Shown: one piece after another, positions 1 through 9,548 of the stretch
Layout: each line of letters opens with the position of its first letter
Numbering within the stretch: position 1 is the stretch's first letter
Assembly (NCBI RefSeq): GCF_009729205.1
Contig: NZ_VTHB01000004.1
Coordinates: forward strand, 248,001-312,000
Length of the DNA stretch: 64,000 bases
Direction: 5' to 3'
DNA from: Mycobacteroides sp. CBMA 271
Lineage (GTDB): Bacteria > Actinomycetota > Actinomycetes > Mycobacteriales > Mycobacteriaceae
The notes under the pieces: generated by a model
What the model was told of the DNA's origin: nothing
Database searches by the model: none
Seen by the model: the letters and a program-made list of their open reading frames with translations, nothing else
Program-made: the position numbers and the translations under genes

Positions 1-69
1 CGGGCCGAATGGTCGCGCTACCGCAGCAATGTGACCCCGTTCGAACTGCGGGCCTACCTGGGTCTGTGA
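1..69 (+). CDS. 3' end of glutamine synthetase-like gene (probably glnA2)
   Basis: The first 22 codons read as an open frame ending in TGA, with the C-terminus [11 protein letters not shown]. Only the tail is present, so identity rests on context: in mycobacteria a type I glutamine synthetase (GlnA2) commonly lies directly upstream of glnE, and an acidic/aromatic tail of this kind fits that family. The next gene starts one base after the stop codon, which implies co-transcription with glnE. The missing upstream sequence would settle the call. Confidence 0.6.
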   Translation, partial: RAEWSRYRSNVTPFELRAYLGL

Positions 70-70
70 T

Positions 71-3052
71 GTGACCCGGGCCTCTACCGAGCGTTCGAAA
101 GTTCCCAGCGTCGGGAGGCTTGGCCTCGTCGACTCGCGGGCCGCTGCCCTGCTCGAAGGGTTGGGTTGGACCACCGAAGCGCATATCCCGCTGCTGTGGT
201 CGCTGTCGCGGTCGCCCGATGCCGACGCCGCACTGCTCACCCTGATTCGGCTGCGCGAGGAATTGGGAGCAGGCTGGGCGGAGTTGGATGCCGCGCTGAG
301 CGCCGACCCGTCCTTACGTGGACGACTGCTGTCGGTCATTGGGTCCTCGCTGGCGCTGGGGGATCACCTGGTGGCGCACCCCGATCGGTGGCGGTTGCTG
401 GTCGGGGAAATCGAGCTGGAGTCCAAAGCCGAACTGCAGCGGCGATTTTTGGCGACGGTGGGCGCTGTGCAGGGGCGAGCTTCGGTTCCGGAGACCGCAG
501 CCCTCGCTGCGTTGCGGGATGCTTACCGTGACCGGCTGCTGGTACTCGCCGCACTCGACCTGGCGGCCACCGTTGAGAACGAACCGGTGTTGCCGTTCCC
601 GGTGGTGGGCCAGCACTTGTCCGATCTCGCCGATGCCGCGCTGGAGGCGGCGCTGGCGGTCGCGGTCTCGCTGGTGGTTCCGGAGGGGCAGGCCCCGCCC
701 CGGCTCGCCGTCATCGCGATGGGCAAATGCGGTGCACGCGAACTCAATTACGTCAGCGATGTCGACGTCATCTTCGTGGCGGAGGAGGCCGATTCGCTGA
801 CCACCCGCGTCGCCGGGGAGTTGATACGCGTCGGCTCCGGCAGCTTTTTTGAGGTCGATGCCGCGCTGCGCCCCGAGGGCAAGGCGGGTGCGTTGGTGCG
901 CACCTTGGACGCTCATGTCGCGTACTACCGGCGGTGGGCCAAGACCTGGGAATTCCAGGCGCTACTCAAGGCGCGTCCAGCGGTCGGCGATCCGGATCTG
1001 GGCCAGGCCTATGTGGACGCGCTCATGCCGATGGTGTGGACCGCCTGCGAGCGCGAGGATTTCGTGCCCGAGGTACAGGCCATGCGCCGCCGGGTGGAAT
1101 CGCTGGTGCCGGCAGATCTGCGCGAGCGCGAGATCAAGCTGGGCACCGGCGGACTGCGTGACGTCGAATTCGCGGTGCAGCTGCTGCAGCTGGTACACGG
1201 GCGCGTGGACGAGTCTCTGCATGTGGCGTCGACTGTGGACGCGCTGGCCGCGCTTTCCGCCGGCGGTTACATCGGACGCGACGACAGCGCGAATCTGACT
1301 GCCTCGTATGAGTTCTTGCGTCTGCTGGAGCACCGGCTGCAGTTGCAGCGGCTCAAGCGCACCCACACCCTGCCCGCCCCGGAGGACACCGAGGCGATGC
1401 GCTGGCTGGCCCGTGCCGCCCACGTGCGCCCCGATGGGCAAAACGATGCGGTGGGGGTGTTGCGGGCGGAGATCAAACGGCAGGCGATGCGAGTGTCGCG
1501 CCTGCACGCCAAGCTGTTCTACCAACCGCTGCTCGAATCGGTGACCGAGTTTGATAAGGAAACGTTGGGGCTGTCCAATGAGGCCGCGACCCGACAGCTC
1601 ACGGCGCTGGGATACCAACAGCCGCAGCACGCGCTGAGTCACCTGGCTGCGCTCACCAAAGAGGGCGGACGGCGCGGGCGAATCCAATCCATCCTGCTGC
1701 CAACGCTTTTGGATTGGCTTGCGGACACCCCCGATCCGGACGCCGGGCTGCTGGCCTACCGCCGGGTGAGTGAGGCGCTGGTCGACCAGACCTGGTACCT
1801 GCGCACCCTGCGCGACGAGAGCGCGGTGGCGAAGCGGCTCATGCGGATACTGGGCACCTCCGCCTACGTGCCCGATCTCATCATGCGCGCACCCGAGGTC
1901 ATCCAGTTGTACGCCGACGGGCCCAACGGGCCTAAACTCCTTGAAGCGGAACCGATTTCGGTGTCCGGGGCACTGATTGCATCCTCGGCGCGTCACACCG
2001 ATCCGGAACGGGCGATTGCGGCGGCACGATCACTGCGACGTCGGGAATTGGCCCGGGTGGCCTCGGCGGATCTGCTCGGTCTGCTGGATGTGGTCGACGT
2101 GTGCGGCGCGCTGACGTCGGTGTGGGCGGCGGTGCTGCAGGCGTCACTGGACGCGGTGATCAAGGTCAGTGTTCCCGAGGGACAGGTGGCCCCGGCCACC
2201 ATCGCCGTCATCGGGATGGGGCGCCTGGGCGGTGGGGAACTGGGATACGGATCCGATGCCGACGTTCTGTACGTGTGCGAAGCGCGCGGCGATGCCGACG
2301 ACACCGAGGCCGTCCGCTGGTCGGCGACCATCGCCGAGCAGGTCGGCAAGCTGCTGGGCGCACCGAGCACCGATCCGCCGCTGCAGGTTGACACCGGGCT
2401 GCGGCCGGAGGGACGCAACGGGCCGATGGTGCGAACGTTGGCCGCGTACGAGGCGTACTACGCGCAGTGGGCACAGGCCTGGGAGGTGCAGGCGCTACTG
2501 CGCGCGCACAGCATCGCCGGGGATCCCGAGGTGGGGCTGCGGTTCCTGCACATGATCGACAAGACGCGGTATCCGGCCGGGGGCATTGCGCAGGATGCGG
2601 TGCGCGAGATCCGCCGGATCAAGGCCCGAGTGGATTCCGAACGGCTGCCGCGCGGTGCCGACCCGAACACCAACACCAAGCTGGGCCGCGGCGGCCTAGC
2701 CGACGTCGAGTGGACGGTGCAGCTGCTGCAGCTGCGGCACGCCCACGAGTATCAATCGCTGCACAGCACCTCAACCCTGCAGACGTTGCGGGCCGCGGCC
2801 GAGGCCGGGCTGATTGAGGGTGAGGATGCCGAGCTGCTGCGCCAGGCCTGGCTGACCGCCACCAACGCCCGTAACGCCTTGGTGCTGGCGCGTGGCAAGC
2901 CCACCGATCAGCTGCCCGGGCCTGGGCGGCTGCTCAACACGGTGGCCGCCGCTGCTGGTTGGCCGGACCACGACGGCGGCGAGTTCCTGGACAACTATCT
3001 GCGGGTGACCAGGCGCGCGAAAGCTGTGGTGCAGCGGGTGTTCGGGGAGTAG
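71..3052 (+). CDS. glnE: Bifunctional glutamine synthetase adenylyltransferase / deadenylylase
   Basis: GlnE adds AMP to, and removes it from, a tyrosine of glutamine synthetase (GlnA1, encoded at 9549-10985) according to nitrogen status. The 993-residue length is normal for the family. Two nucleotidyltransferase cores are visible: an N-terminal deadenylylase core ([16 protein letters not shown], about residues 217-232) and a C-terminal adenylylating core ([16 protein letters not shown], about 716-731). Each is followed by a GlnD-type helical region ([11 protein letters not shown] and [11 protein letters not shown]). The GTG start is one base after the preceding stop, indicating a glnA2-glnE operon. 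Confidence is very high. Confidence 0.97.
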   Translation: MTRASTERSKVPSVGRLGLVDSRAAALLEGLGWTTEAHIPLLWSLSRSPDADAALLTLIRLREELGAGWAELDAALSADPSLRGRLLSVIGSSLALGDHLVAHPDRWRLLVGEIELESKAELQRRFLATVGAVQGRASVPETAALAALRDAYRDRLLVLAALDLAATVENEPVLPFPVVGQHLSDLADAALEAALAVAVSLVVPEGQAPPRLAVIAMGKCGARELNYVSDVDVIFVAEEADSLTTRVAGELIRVGSGSFFEVDAALRPEGKAGALVRTLDAHVAYYRRWAKTWEFQALLKARPAVGDPDLGQAYVDALMPMVWTACEREDFVPEVQAMRRRVESLVPADLREREIKLGTGGLRDVEFAVQLLQLVHGRVDESLHVASTVDALAALSAGGYIGRDDSANLTASYEFLRLLEHRLQLQRLKRTHTLPAPEDTEAMRWLARAAHVRPDGQNDAVGVLRAEIKRQAMRVSRLHAKLFYQPLLESVTEFDKETLGLSNEAATRQLTALGYQQPQHALSHLAALTKEGGRRGRIQSILLPTLLDWLADTPDPDAGLLAYRRVSEALVDQTWYLRTLRDESAVAKRLMRILGTSAYVPDLIMRAPEVIQLYADGPNGPKLLEAEPISVSGALIASSARHTDPERAIAAARSLRRRELARVASADLLGLLDVVDVCGALTSVWAAVLQASLDAVIKVSVPEGQVAPATIAVIGMGRLGGGELGYGSDADVLYVCEARGDADDTEAVRWSATIAEQVGKLLGAPSTDPPLQVDTGLRPEGRNGPMVRTLAAYEAYYAQWAQAWEVQALLRAHSIAGDPEVGLRFLHMIDKTRYPAGGIAQDAVREIRRIKARVDSERLPRGADPNTNTKLGRGGLADVEWTVQLLQLRHAHEYQSLHSTSTLQTLRAAAEAGLIEGEDAELLRQAWLTATNARNALVLARGKPTDQLPGPGRLLNTVAAAAGWPDHDGGEFLDNYLRVTRRAKAVVQRVFGE

Positions 3053-3062
3053 CTTTCGCTTC

Positions 3063-3395
3063 ATGCGGATCAAGATCCAGGTCATCGTGGGAATCGGTGT
3101 GCTTGCGGGCGCGCTCGGCATGGCAGCGCCCGTGCAGGCGAAGCCGGGGGACTGCACCGTCTCCGAGGAGGCTCGGCTCGACGCGGTGGAAGCGACCAGG
3201 CGCGCGGAGTATCTGGAGCGCCACCCCGAAGTCAACACTGGGATGAGCGACGCACTGCGCGCCCCGGGTGACGGTGGCGCCAAACATGAGGCCGTGCAGG
3301 CATATTTCGACGCGAACCCGACGGCGCGGGCCGATCTGGACTCGATCCGTCAGCCGGTGCAGGACTTCAAGAACCGCTGCTGGCCAGACGGCTAG
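3063..3395 (+). CDS. Haemophore-like secreted haem-binding protein
   Basis: This is a 110-residue exported protein. Residues 1-26 form a signal peptide ending PVQA. The mature part has two widely spaced cysteines (C31 and C106) likely to form a disulfide, and the helical pattern of the mycobacterial haemophore family (EYLERHPEV ... YFDANPTARADLDSIRQPV). Family members such as M. tuberculosis Rv0203 carry haem between envelope and importers. It starts 10 bases after glnE. The next haemophore-like gene shares the same domain, so this looks like a local duplication. Haem binding itself is inferred from family. Confidence 0.8.
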   Translation: MRIKIQVIVGIGVLAGALGMAAPVQAKPGDCTVSEEARLDAVEATRRAEYLERHPEVNTGMSDALRAPGDGGAKHEAVQAYFDANPTARADLDSIRQPVQDFKNRCWPDG

Positions 3396-3542
3396 ACGAT
3401 CAGCGGAACTACATCAATGTAATTCTGCGTCCGCTTCTCATAGTTTCTTAACGTTGGAGCCATGACGGTCCAACCAACACTCGATAACGTCCCGGGCGGG
3501 CCGGCACGTCGTCGGCTGTAACGCTGAACAAGGAGTTACTCC

Positions 3543-4100
3543 ATGAAGTTCACCTCTGCTGTCCTCAGTGGTGTTGTTGGCGCCGGCGCGGTGGCCAGCG
3601 CGTTCGCATTCGCGGGTGTCGCCGGTGCGGCCCCCGACAAGTGCACCGCCGCCGAGTTCGCACGGACCCATTCCACTGTGTCGAGCCAGGTCGCGTCCTA
3701 CCTGGACAAGAACCCGACGATCAACGACGGCATCACCAAGGCCGCCAAGGGTGCTCCCGAGGGGCAGCGCCGCGAGGCCATCAAGACCTACCTTGATGGG
3801 CAGCCCGCCGCCAAGGCCGAGCTCGACAAGATCCGCCAGCCGCTGACGAGCCTGAAGAGCAGCTGTGGCGCCGATACCGACGAGGGCACCCCCGCCCCGG
3901 CAGCTCCCGCCGGCCTGGTTGGCCAGCCTGCACAGCCCGCCGAGGCCCCCGCTGAGCAGCCGCAGCAGCCGTGGAACCCCTTCGCGCCGCAGCAGCAGTC
4001 GACTGAGGAGACCGCCAACACCGAGCAGGCAGCCCCGGCAGCTCCGGCCAAGCCGGCTTCGCCCGCCGTCACCGCGGTGGTTGATCAGCAGGACGTCTAA
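3543..4100 (+). CDS. Haemophore-like secreted protein with Pro/Ala/Gln-rich tail
   Basis: The protein has 185 residues. A signal peptide (about 1-30, ending AGAA) is followed by a haemophore-type domain (about 31-108) bounded by C34 and C108, containing SYLDKNPTI and TYLDGQPAAKAELDKIRQPL. Residues 110-185 are low-complexity Pro/Ala/Gln/Glu, probably a disordered wall-spanning tail that its shorter neighbour at 3063 lacks. An AAGGAG ribosome-binding site lies just before the ATG. It precedes a two-component system by 49 bases on the same strand. Secretion is well supported; haem ligand binding is inferred. Confidence 0.8.
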   Translation: MKFTSAVLSGVVGAGAVASAFAFAGVAGAAPDKCTAAEFARTHSTVSSQVASYLDKNPTINDGITKAAKGAPEGQRREAIKTYLDGQPAAKAELDKIRQPLTSLKSSCGADTDEGTPAPAAPAGLVGQPAQPAEAPAEQPQQPWNPFAPQQQSTEETANTEQAAPAAPAKPASPAVTAVVDQQDV

Positions 4101-4149
4101 CAGCACCTAGGGACGGGCGGCGCGGACTGAGGCATAGCCTTAAGCAGCA

Positions 4150-4860
4150 ATGAATCAGGAAACTGCCGCTCGTCACAAGGTGTTGATGGTCGATGACGAC
4201 CCGGACGTCAGGAACTCGGTAGCCCGCGGGCTACGCCACTCGGGTTTCGACGTCCGGGTCGCTGTCGATGGTCGCGATGCACTTACCCAGCTCGCGGCCG
4301 ATGAGCCCGATGCCCTGGTGCTTGATGTGCAAATGCCCGAGCTGGACGGGGTGGCCGTGGTGACGGCGCTGCGGGCCTTGGGTAATGAGATACCGATCTG
4401 CGTGCTCAGTGCGCGTGACACCGTCAACGACCGGATCGCCGGGCTAGAAGCCGGCGCCGATGACTATCTGACGAAACCCTTCGACCTTGGCGAGCTGGTG
4501 GCACGGCTCCGCGCGCTGCTGCGCCGTCGCGGCGCCGGCGGCGGTGGGCTGGCCGCCTCGGCCATCACCGTCGGACAGGTCACCGTCGATGTTGCTCGCC
4601 GGCTGGTCTTCACCAGCGGTGAACGTGTCGAGCTGAGTAAACGCGAATTCGATCTATTGGTAGTGCTGGCCGAGAACACCGGAGTGGTGCTGAGCCGCGC
4701 CCGACTGCTGGAACTGGTGTGGGGATACGACTTTGAGGTCGAGACCAATGTGGCCGATGTCTTCGTCAGCTACTTGCGCCGCAAGCTGGAAACCGGGGGA
4801 GCGCCTCGGGTCATCCATACCGTCCGGGGTGTCGGATATGTGATGAGAGTGGAGCCGTGA
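4150..4860 (+). CDS. OmpR/PhoB-family response regulator, PrrA-like
   Basis: This is a DNA-binding response regulator of 236 residues. The receiver domain (1-125) has an acidic pocket VDDDPD, phospho-acceptor D59 in [11 protein letters not shown], a switch Ser at 87 (LSAR) and K109 in LTKPFD. A winged-helix output domain follows (about 140-235; [50 protein letters not shown]). Overall wording is closest to mycobacterial PrrA. Whether it is the essential PrrA or a paralogue cannot be told here, so no symbol is given. The stop overlaps the kinase GTG by four bases, so the pair is translationally coupled. Confidence 0.9.
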   Translation: MNQETAARHKVLMVDDDPDVRNSVARGLRHSGFDVRVAVDGRDALTQLAADEPDALVLDVQMPELDGVAVVTALRALGNEIPICVLSARDTVNDRIAGLEAGADDYLTKPFDLGELVARLRALLRRRGAGGGGLAASAITVGQVTVDVARRLVFTSGERVELSKREFDLLVVLAENTGVVLSRARLLELVWGYDFEVETNVADVFVSYLRRKLETGGAPRVIHTVRGVGYVMRVEP

Positions 4861-6146
4861 GACGCTCACTCTCACTGCGCACCCGGGTAGCGGTAGCGGC
4901 ATTCCTGGCGGCCGGCCTGGTGGTCACGCTGATTGGCATAATCGCCGGTATCGCGTTGGCACGCAACGATACTCAGCAACTCGACCGACGTCTCGACGTG
5001 CTGGTGGATGCGGTGCAGGCCACCACCCGGCACGGGGACACCACCTTTGTGCTGACCGTCCGCGATGCCAAAAGCGGAGGGCTGGTGATCTTCCGAGGTG
5101 TTCAGCTTCCGGTGCTGCCGCTGGGAACCGAAAACGTCGCCGTCGGTGGCGTCAACTATCGCGTCCGCACCATCGCGAACCCCGAAGAAGAGACCGTGAT
5201 CTCGCTGGGAACGCGGGCCGACGCGGTGCTGGTGAACCATCGCGGCATCCCCGCATTCGTTGCCGTCGGTGTGCTCGCGATGCTGCTCGCCGGTGGTTTC
5301 GCGTGGCTGTTCGGCGGGCGCGCGGTGCGACCGCTGCGCCAGCTCACCGAGCAGACCCGCCAGCTCGACACCGACGGTCTGCAGGTTGCCTCGGTGCGCG
5401 GTGCCCGGGAGGCCGAAGAACTCGCCGATGCCATGGCCGCCATGCTCGGGCGGGTGTCGGCCGCGCAGTCTGAAACCACCAAATCTCTTCTCGCAGCACG
5501 GGATTTCGCCGCAAGCGCCGCGCACGAGCTGCGGACCCCGCTCACCGCGATGCGTGCCGACCTAGACACGCTGCGGGCACACGACCTGTCGGACGAGGAA
5601 CGGACCGAGGTGATCGGCGACCTGCAGCGCGCGCAGCGCCGCGTCGAGGCCACCATCACCGCCCTCGGTCAACTGGCTTCCGGGGACCTGGCCCGGCCCG
5701 AAGACCGTGAGCTGGTGGATATCGCCGACCTGCTGGACCGGGTGGCCGGAGATACCCTGATGCACCGCGCCGCGACGCCGGATATCACCGTCAATGCCGA
5801 CGACGGCGGTGTGGTGCTGGGCTGGCCCGACGGGCTGCGGCTCGCCATGGACAACCTGGTGCGCAACGCCGTCAACCACGGCAATGCCAAAAACATTGTG
5901 CTGTCCGCCAATCGGGCCGACGGCAGCGTCACCATCGAGGTCGATGACGACGGCAGCGGCCTGCCGGAAGCGGACCGGGAACGAGTGCTCGGGCGCTTCG
6001 AACGCGGACCCGGTGCCGACCCGGGTGGGCTGGGGCTGGGGCTGGCACTCGTCGCGCAGCAGGCGGCGCTGCACGGGGGAGATGTGGTGCTTTCATCGAG
6101 CCCGTTGGGTGGTCTGCGGGCGACGTTGACGATCGCCGCACAGTAG
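4857..6146 (+). CDS. Sensor histidine kinase, PrrB-like
   Basis: This 429-residue membrane kinase partners with the regulator just upstream. It has one transmembrane helix near 12-34, an extracytoplasmic sensor region of about 95 residues, a second helix near 127-150, then a HAMP linker. The dimerisation/phospho-acceptor box is [18 protein letters not shown] with His223. The ATPase domain has an N-box ([12 protein letters not shown]), a [10 protein letters not shown]1 box and GLGLGLALV. The C-terminal wording ([22 protein letters not shown]) resembles PrrB. The GTG start overlaps the regulator's stop. The signal sensed is unknown; the haemophore neighbours make haem or iron a fair guess. Confidence 0.9.
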   Translation: MRRSLSLRTRVAVAAFLAAGLVVTLIGIIAGIALARNDTQQLDRRLDVLVDAVQATTRHGDTTFVLTVRDAKSGGLVIFRGVQLPVLPLGTENVAVGGVNYRVRTIANPEEETVISLGTRADAVLVNHRGIPAFVAVGVLAMLLAGGFAWLFGGRAVRPLRQLTEQTRQLDTDGLQVASVRGAREAEELADAMAAMLGRVSAAQSETTKSLLAARDFAASAAHELRTPLTAMRADLDTLRAHDLSDEERTEVIGDLQRAQRRVEATITALGQLASGDLARPEDRELVDIADLLDRVAGDTLMHRAATPDITVNADDGGVVLGWPDGLRLAMDNLVRNAVNHGNAKNIVLSANRADGSVTIEVDDDGSGLPEADRERVLGRFERGPGADPGGLGLGLALVAQQAALHGGDVVLSSSPLGGLRATLTIAAQ

Positions 6147-6157
6147 GGACGCTGCGG

Positions 6158-6661
6158 CTAGTTCTTGCGCGACCCGTACTTGGTCAGCCAGTCACGAGCC
6201 TCCTCGGGCAGGTTGCCCGAGGCTTCGGCGGCCTTGCACCAGCGCCGCACCATCTTCACCATGTTGGCGGGGTTGTAGGCATCCTCCTGCTGCGACCAGA
6301 GGCCGTCCCCGGCATAGTGCAACACGGTCAGGTTCGGCTCGCCCCAATGCCGGCCGTCGCCCGGATCGCTCATCACATTGTCGATTTCGCAAACCACCCA
6401 ACCCTTTTCGGGATCGAACACCGTCCAGGTGGCGGGCAAGCTGGGCATGTGGTTGCCGGGGAAGTCGGCCATGACCGCGGTGATGTACTGCCGGATTGCC
6501 TCCTTGCCCTGCAGGCGACCCACCACGTGTTCGATGTAGAGGGCGTCCTCGGTGTACATCTCGGCGTACGGGTTCCAGTCGCCGGTTTCGATGCAGCGAT
6601 GGACGGTGGCCTGGTGTTGCGCGAACGCTTCCTCGAGTTCGGCGCGGCTGAATGATGGCAT
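6158..6661 (-). CDS. NTF2-like / SnoaL-like protein
   Basis: This 167-residue cytosolic protein has the cone-shaped NTF2-like fold pattern: an N-terminal helix pair (QHQATVHRCIETGDWNPYAEMY), then TEDALYIEHVVGRLQGKEAIRQYI and conserved aromatic strands (WVVCEIDNVMSDPGDGRHWGEPNLTVLHYAGDGLW). Members act as small-ligand isomerases, cyclases or binding proteins, and nothing here fixes the substrate. I start it at ATG 6661; a longer open frame upstream would run into the divergent gene at 6696. It converges on the histidine kinase with 11 bases between them. Confidence 0.75.
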   Translation of the reverse strand: MPSFSRAELEEAFAQHQATVHRCIETGDWNPYAEMYTEDALYIEHVVGRLQGKEAIRQYITAVMADFPGNHMPSLPATWTVFDPEKGWVVCEIDNVMSDPGDGRHWGEPNLTVLHYAGDGLWSQQEDAYNPANMVKMVRRWCKAAEASGNLPEEARDWLTKYGSRKN

Positions 6662-6695
6662 GGGTAAAAGAGTGCCATAAGGTACCGTCCCTGAG

Positions 6696-7652
6696 GTGCG
6701 TGGACGGACCGCCGGGGGGGCTGTGGGATGGCTGCTGACCATCGTCGCCGTCCTGGCCATCGCGTCGCGCTGGGCGCGGTCGAGCTGGTCGCCCCTGATC
6801 GGGCTGACCGCCGCGTGGCCGGTCACGTGTGCGCTGATGATCGTCGCGCTCTTGCTGTTCCTTGCGGTGCGGCAGTGGTGGGGTGTGCTGACGGCCGTCG
6901 TGGTCGTCGCATTGCAGGCCCTTGCCCTCGCGCCGCTGTACCTGCCCGATAGTCATCCACGGGGAATCGCCGTCACTGTGCTGCAGACCAATCTTCGGTT
7001 CGGTGCGGGCGATCCCGGGGCGGTAGTTGCGGCGATTCGCGAACACGATGCGGGCGTGGTGACCGTCAACGAGCTCACGCCCGAATCCAGGGCGAAACTT
7101 GTTGCCGCGGGCATTGATTCGTTGCTTCCGTATTCGTACACCATCGCCGAGCCGAAGGCCGCGGGCACCGGGATCTGGAGCAAATACCCATTGACTCCGG
7201 TGCGCCAGGACGATCAGGGCTATGCGTTCCGGCAGATCTGGGCGGAAGCAGAGATCCCTGAGGTGGGTCCCGTCATGCTCGTCGCGGTACACACCCGCCC
7301 ACCCGAGAAGGACATGAGCTCGCCGGGCTGGCTCACGGAGCTGGACACCATCGGCCGACAGCTGCGGGCGCTTCGCCCCGACGTCAAAGTCATTGTCGGC
7401 GGCGACTTTAACGCCACCTACGACCATTTCGCGTTCCGTCAGATCCTCACCGGCGGATTCGCCGACGCCGTCGACCAGGCCGGAGCCGGCTGGGTTCCGA
7501 CCTGGCGCGAGGGTCGTTGGTACACAAGGCTGATCGGGATCGACCATGTGCTGACCCGTGGCGCCACGGCCACGTCGCTGAGTACCGAGCAGATCTATGG
7601 CACCGACCACCGGGCGCTCATCGCCACGGTGCTTGTCCCGGGCAGTGCCTAA
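6696..7652 (+). CDS. Membrane-anchored endonuclease/exonuclease/phosphatase-family hydrolase
   Basis: The 318-residue protein has three hydrophobic segments at about residues 10-30, 34-56 and 60-84. An EEP (DNase I-like) catalytic domain follows: LQTNLRFG, TVNELTPE, VGGDFNAT, GIDHVLT and GTDHRALIA carry the usual metal-binding Asn/Glu/Asp/His residues. This architecture acts on phosphodiesters, such as phospholipids or nucleotides, outside or at the membrane; the substrate is not determined. A GTG start is used, 34 bases from the divergent NTF2-like gene. Its stop codon overlaps the tail of the convergent DoxX gene by four bases. Confidence 0.85.
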   Translation: MRGRTAGGAVGWLLTIVAVLAIASRWARSSWSPLIGLTAAWPVTCALMIVALLLFLAVRQWWGVLTAVVVVALQALALAPLYLPDSHPRGIAVTVLQTNLRFGAGDPGAVVAAIREHDAGVVTVNELTPESRAKLVAAGIDSLLPYSYTIAEPKAAGTGIWSKYPLTPVRQDDQGYAFRQIWAEAEIPEVGPVMLVAVHTRPPEKDMSSPGWLTELDTIGRQLRALRPDVKVIVGGDFNATYDHFAFRQILTGGFADAVDQAGAGWVPTWREGRWYTRLIGIDHVLTRGATATSLSTEQIYGTDHRALIATVLVPGSA

Positions 7653-8068
7653 CTCTTCTTCTTGAGCGCCGCGTCGACCGACAGTGATCCGCCGCCGGTG
7701 AAGACCAGCAGGAAGAAAGCCCAGCAGTACATGGCTGCCATTTCGCCCTGGTTCACGATGGGTAGCAGCCCCAACTTCTGATGCTGGGTGAAGTAGGCGA
7801 ATGCCATCGTGCCCGATGCGATGAAGGCCGCGATTCGTGTTCCGGCGCCGAACAGGATCGCGACGCCGGCGATGAACTCGATGGCGCCGGCCCACCAGCC
7901 CAGGGACCATGACTCGATCGGCGGCATACCCGCCAGGTGAGGCCAGCCGAACAACTTCGATGTGCCATGGCAGACGAAGAGGAAGCCGAAGACGATGCGG
8001 AACAGCGACAGGACTAGAGGTGTGGCGCCGTCGAGCTTGGCGACTGTGCTGGTGGTGGAGGAGGCCAT
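7649..8068 (-). CDS. DoxX-family membrane protein (copy 1)
   Basis: This 139-residue integral membrane protein has four hydrophobic helices and the DoxX signature: FRIVFGFLFVCHGTSKLFGW, EFIAGVAILFGAGTRIAAF, MAFAYFTQHQ, and FFLLVFTGGGSLSVDAAL. DoxX proteins are linked in mycobacteria to thiol/oxidative-stress resistance with SodA and SseA, but neither partner is present here. It is a clear paralogue of the next gene upstream on the same strand (8104-8514), with 35 bases between them, so the two are likely one transcript and possibly hetero-oligomeric. Confidence 0.85.
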   Translation of the reverse strand: MASSTTSTVAKLDGATPLVLSLFRIVFGFLFVCHGTSKLFGWPHLAGMPPIESWSLGWWAGAIEFIAGVAILFGAGTRIAAFIASGTMAFAYFTQHQKLGLLPIVNQGEMAAMYCWAFFLLVFTGGGSLSVDAALKKKS

Positions 8069-8103
8069 GGGACTGGATGCTAAACCAATTCTGGCGGAAC
8101 GAC

Positions 8104-8514
8104 TTAGCGCTTAGCTCGGGTAATGAATCGGTCGAGTGACAACGAGCCGCCGCCGGTGAACACCAGCAGCAGGAAAATCCAGCTGTAAAGTGCCGACGCC
8201 TCACCGTTGTTCTGGATGGGCAGGAGCCCCAACTTCTGATGCTGGGTGAAGTAGGCGACGGCCATCGCCCCGGAGGCCACGAAGGCTGCTGCCCGCGTCC
8301 CTAGCCCGAGGATGATCGCCCCTCCGCCAACGAATTCGATGATGCCGGCCCACCAGGGCAGGGTTCCCACGGGCTGAAGATACGAGGCGAGCGGCCAACC
8401 GAGTAGGTGGGAGGTGCCGTGCAGGAAGAACAGGAACCCCACCACGATGCGGAATGTGGACAGGACGACCGGCGTCAGGCCGGTGAGCTTGTTTTCGATA
8501 TCTGAGAGAGCCAT
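8104..8514 (-). CDS. DoxX-family membrane protein (copy 2)
   Basis: The 136-residue protein has four membrane helices and the same motifs as the downstream copy: LSTFRIVVGFLFFLHGTSHL, EFVGGGAIILGLGTRAAAF, VAYFTQHQKLGLLPIQN, LLLVFTGGGSLSLDRFI. The two copies share about half their residues by eye, so they are a tandem duplication that has had time to diverge. It is first in the probable two-gene unit. It lies 38 bases downstream of hchA on the same strand, so read-through from hchA is possible. Confidence 0.85.
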   Translation of the reverse strand: MALSDIENKLTGLTPVVLSTFRIVVGFLFFLHGTSHLLGWPLASYLQPVGTLPWWAGIIEFVGGGAIILGLGTRAAAFVASGAMAVAYFTQHQKLGLLPIQNNGEASALYSWIFLLLVFTGGGSLSLDRFITRAKR

Positions 8515-8552
8515 GCGTCTAACAATAGGACCACAGTCCGCTTTATTCCTGG

Positions 8553-9443
8553 CTAGTCGTCTGCCACCGCGTTGACCAGCGTCTCGGCCGCCAGCAGTCC
8601 AAGGTTGTTAGAAGCCAGCGGACTGTCGCCGGTGAGCAGTTTGCGGTCGACGTGAGTCTGCCCGGTAATCCCGGTGTTGACGATCGTGACGCCTTGTTTG
8701 CGTAGATTGTCGCCGACGAGCCAGGGCATTTGCCCTGGGATGTAACCGATCTCGATGTTCACGCCGGTGTCCAGGCTGTCGGGAAACACGCACAGGCTGT
8801 AGCCCCGGAAGGGGGACTCATCGCGATCAAGCCCGGCGGCCAGCAGTGCCCCCGGGCCGTGGCAGAGGGTGATGACGTACTTGTCGAATTCCATTGCCCA
8901 GTCCAGCACCGTGCGGACCTCTTCGCTGTCGGGGATGCCCAGAAGCACCCCGTGGCCACCGGGGATGAATATGGCGAGGTAGTCGGAATCGGGGCCCAGG
9001 TCGTCGGCGATAACGTGTGAGAGTTTCTGTGGCTTCTTGAGTTTCGCGGAAAGCTCGGAGTATGTGGCCAGCACGGCATCGTCCTCGCGTGGCATTGCCC
9101 AGAGTTCAAGCTTGGCGGGGTTGCCGGAGACCGTGGCCACGTCGATCCCAAAGCCGGCGGCCTTCAGATGATGCAGCGGCAACAACATCTCCACTGGGTG
9201 GTTCCCGGTGGAGAACATGGTGCCGTTCTGCATGAGCATGTAGCGCTCTTCGGTGGCGATCATGAGGATCTTCCAGCGTCCGCCGGTGTAGGAATTTTCG
9301 TAGCGGACACCGGCGAAGTCGGTTGTGGGCGGTACGTACTGGCTCAATGAGTACGGGGATGGGAAGTAGGCGTTGTCCTCGGCGGGGTCGGGGACTGGAG
9401 TTCTGCTCAGTTCTTCGGCTGCATTCGGCACGAGATTCCTCAC
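8553..9443 (-). CDS. hchA: Hsp31-type chaperone / glyoxalase III
   Basis: This 296-residue DJ-1/PfpI-superfamily protein has the full Hsp31 layout. It converts methylglyoxal to lactate without cofactors and protects proteins from glycation. The nucleophile elbow is [14 protein letters not shown] with C194, preceded by the acidic strand [17 protein letters not shown]. The conserved N-terminal block [20 protein letters not shown] is also typical. A GTG start is used. It is transcribed away from glnA1, from which it is separated by a strong hairpin terminator at 9502-9533. It neighbours two DoxX genes, consistent with a stress function. Confidence 0.9.
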   Translation of the reverse strand: MRNLVPNAAEELSRTPVPDPAEDNAYFPSPYSLSQYVPPTTDFAGVRYENSYTGGRWKILMIATEERYMLMQNGTMFSTGNHPVEMLLPLHHLKAAGFGIDVATVSGNPAKLELWAMPREDDAVLATYSELSAKLKKPQKLSHVIADDLGPDSDYLAIFIPGGHGVLLGIPDSEEVRTVLDWAMEFDKYVITLCHGPGALLAAGLDRDESPFRGYSLCVFPDSLDTGVNIEIGYIPGQMPWLVGDNLRKQGVTIVNTGITGQTHVDRKLLTGDSPLASNNLGLLAAETLVNAVADD

Positions 9444-9501
9444 TCCTCAAAATTGGGACGGGACATCTGGTTTCAACGTACTCCGGCACTCGGCGAACAC
9501 A

Positions 9502-9533
9502 AAAGTGCCCCGGGATTTCTCCCGGGGCACTTT
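9502..9533 (-). terminator. Intrinsic terminator downstream of glnA1
   Basis: A perfect 13-bp stem (AAAGTGCCCCGGG paired with its complement) encloses a 6-base loop, 15 bases past the glnA1 stop. On the minus strand the stem ends in a short T run. It isolates glnA1 from hchA. Confidence 0.75.
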
Positions 9534-9548
9534 CGTAAAAGCTCGACT

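Noticed and set aside
4130..4148. IdeR iron box before the PrrA-like gene
   Set aside because: AGGCATAGCCTTAAG has a short dyad but too few matches to the 19-base consensus.
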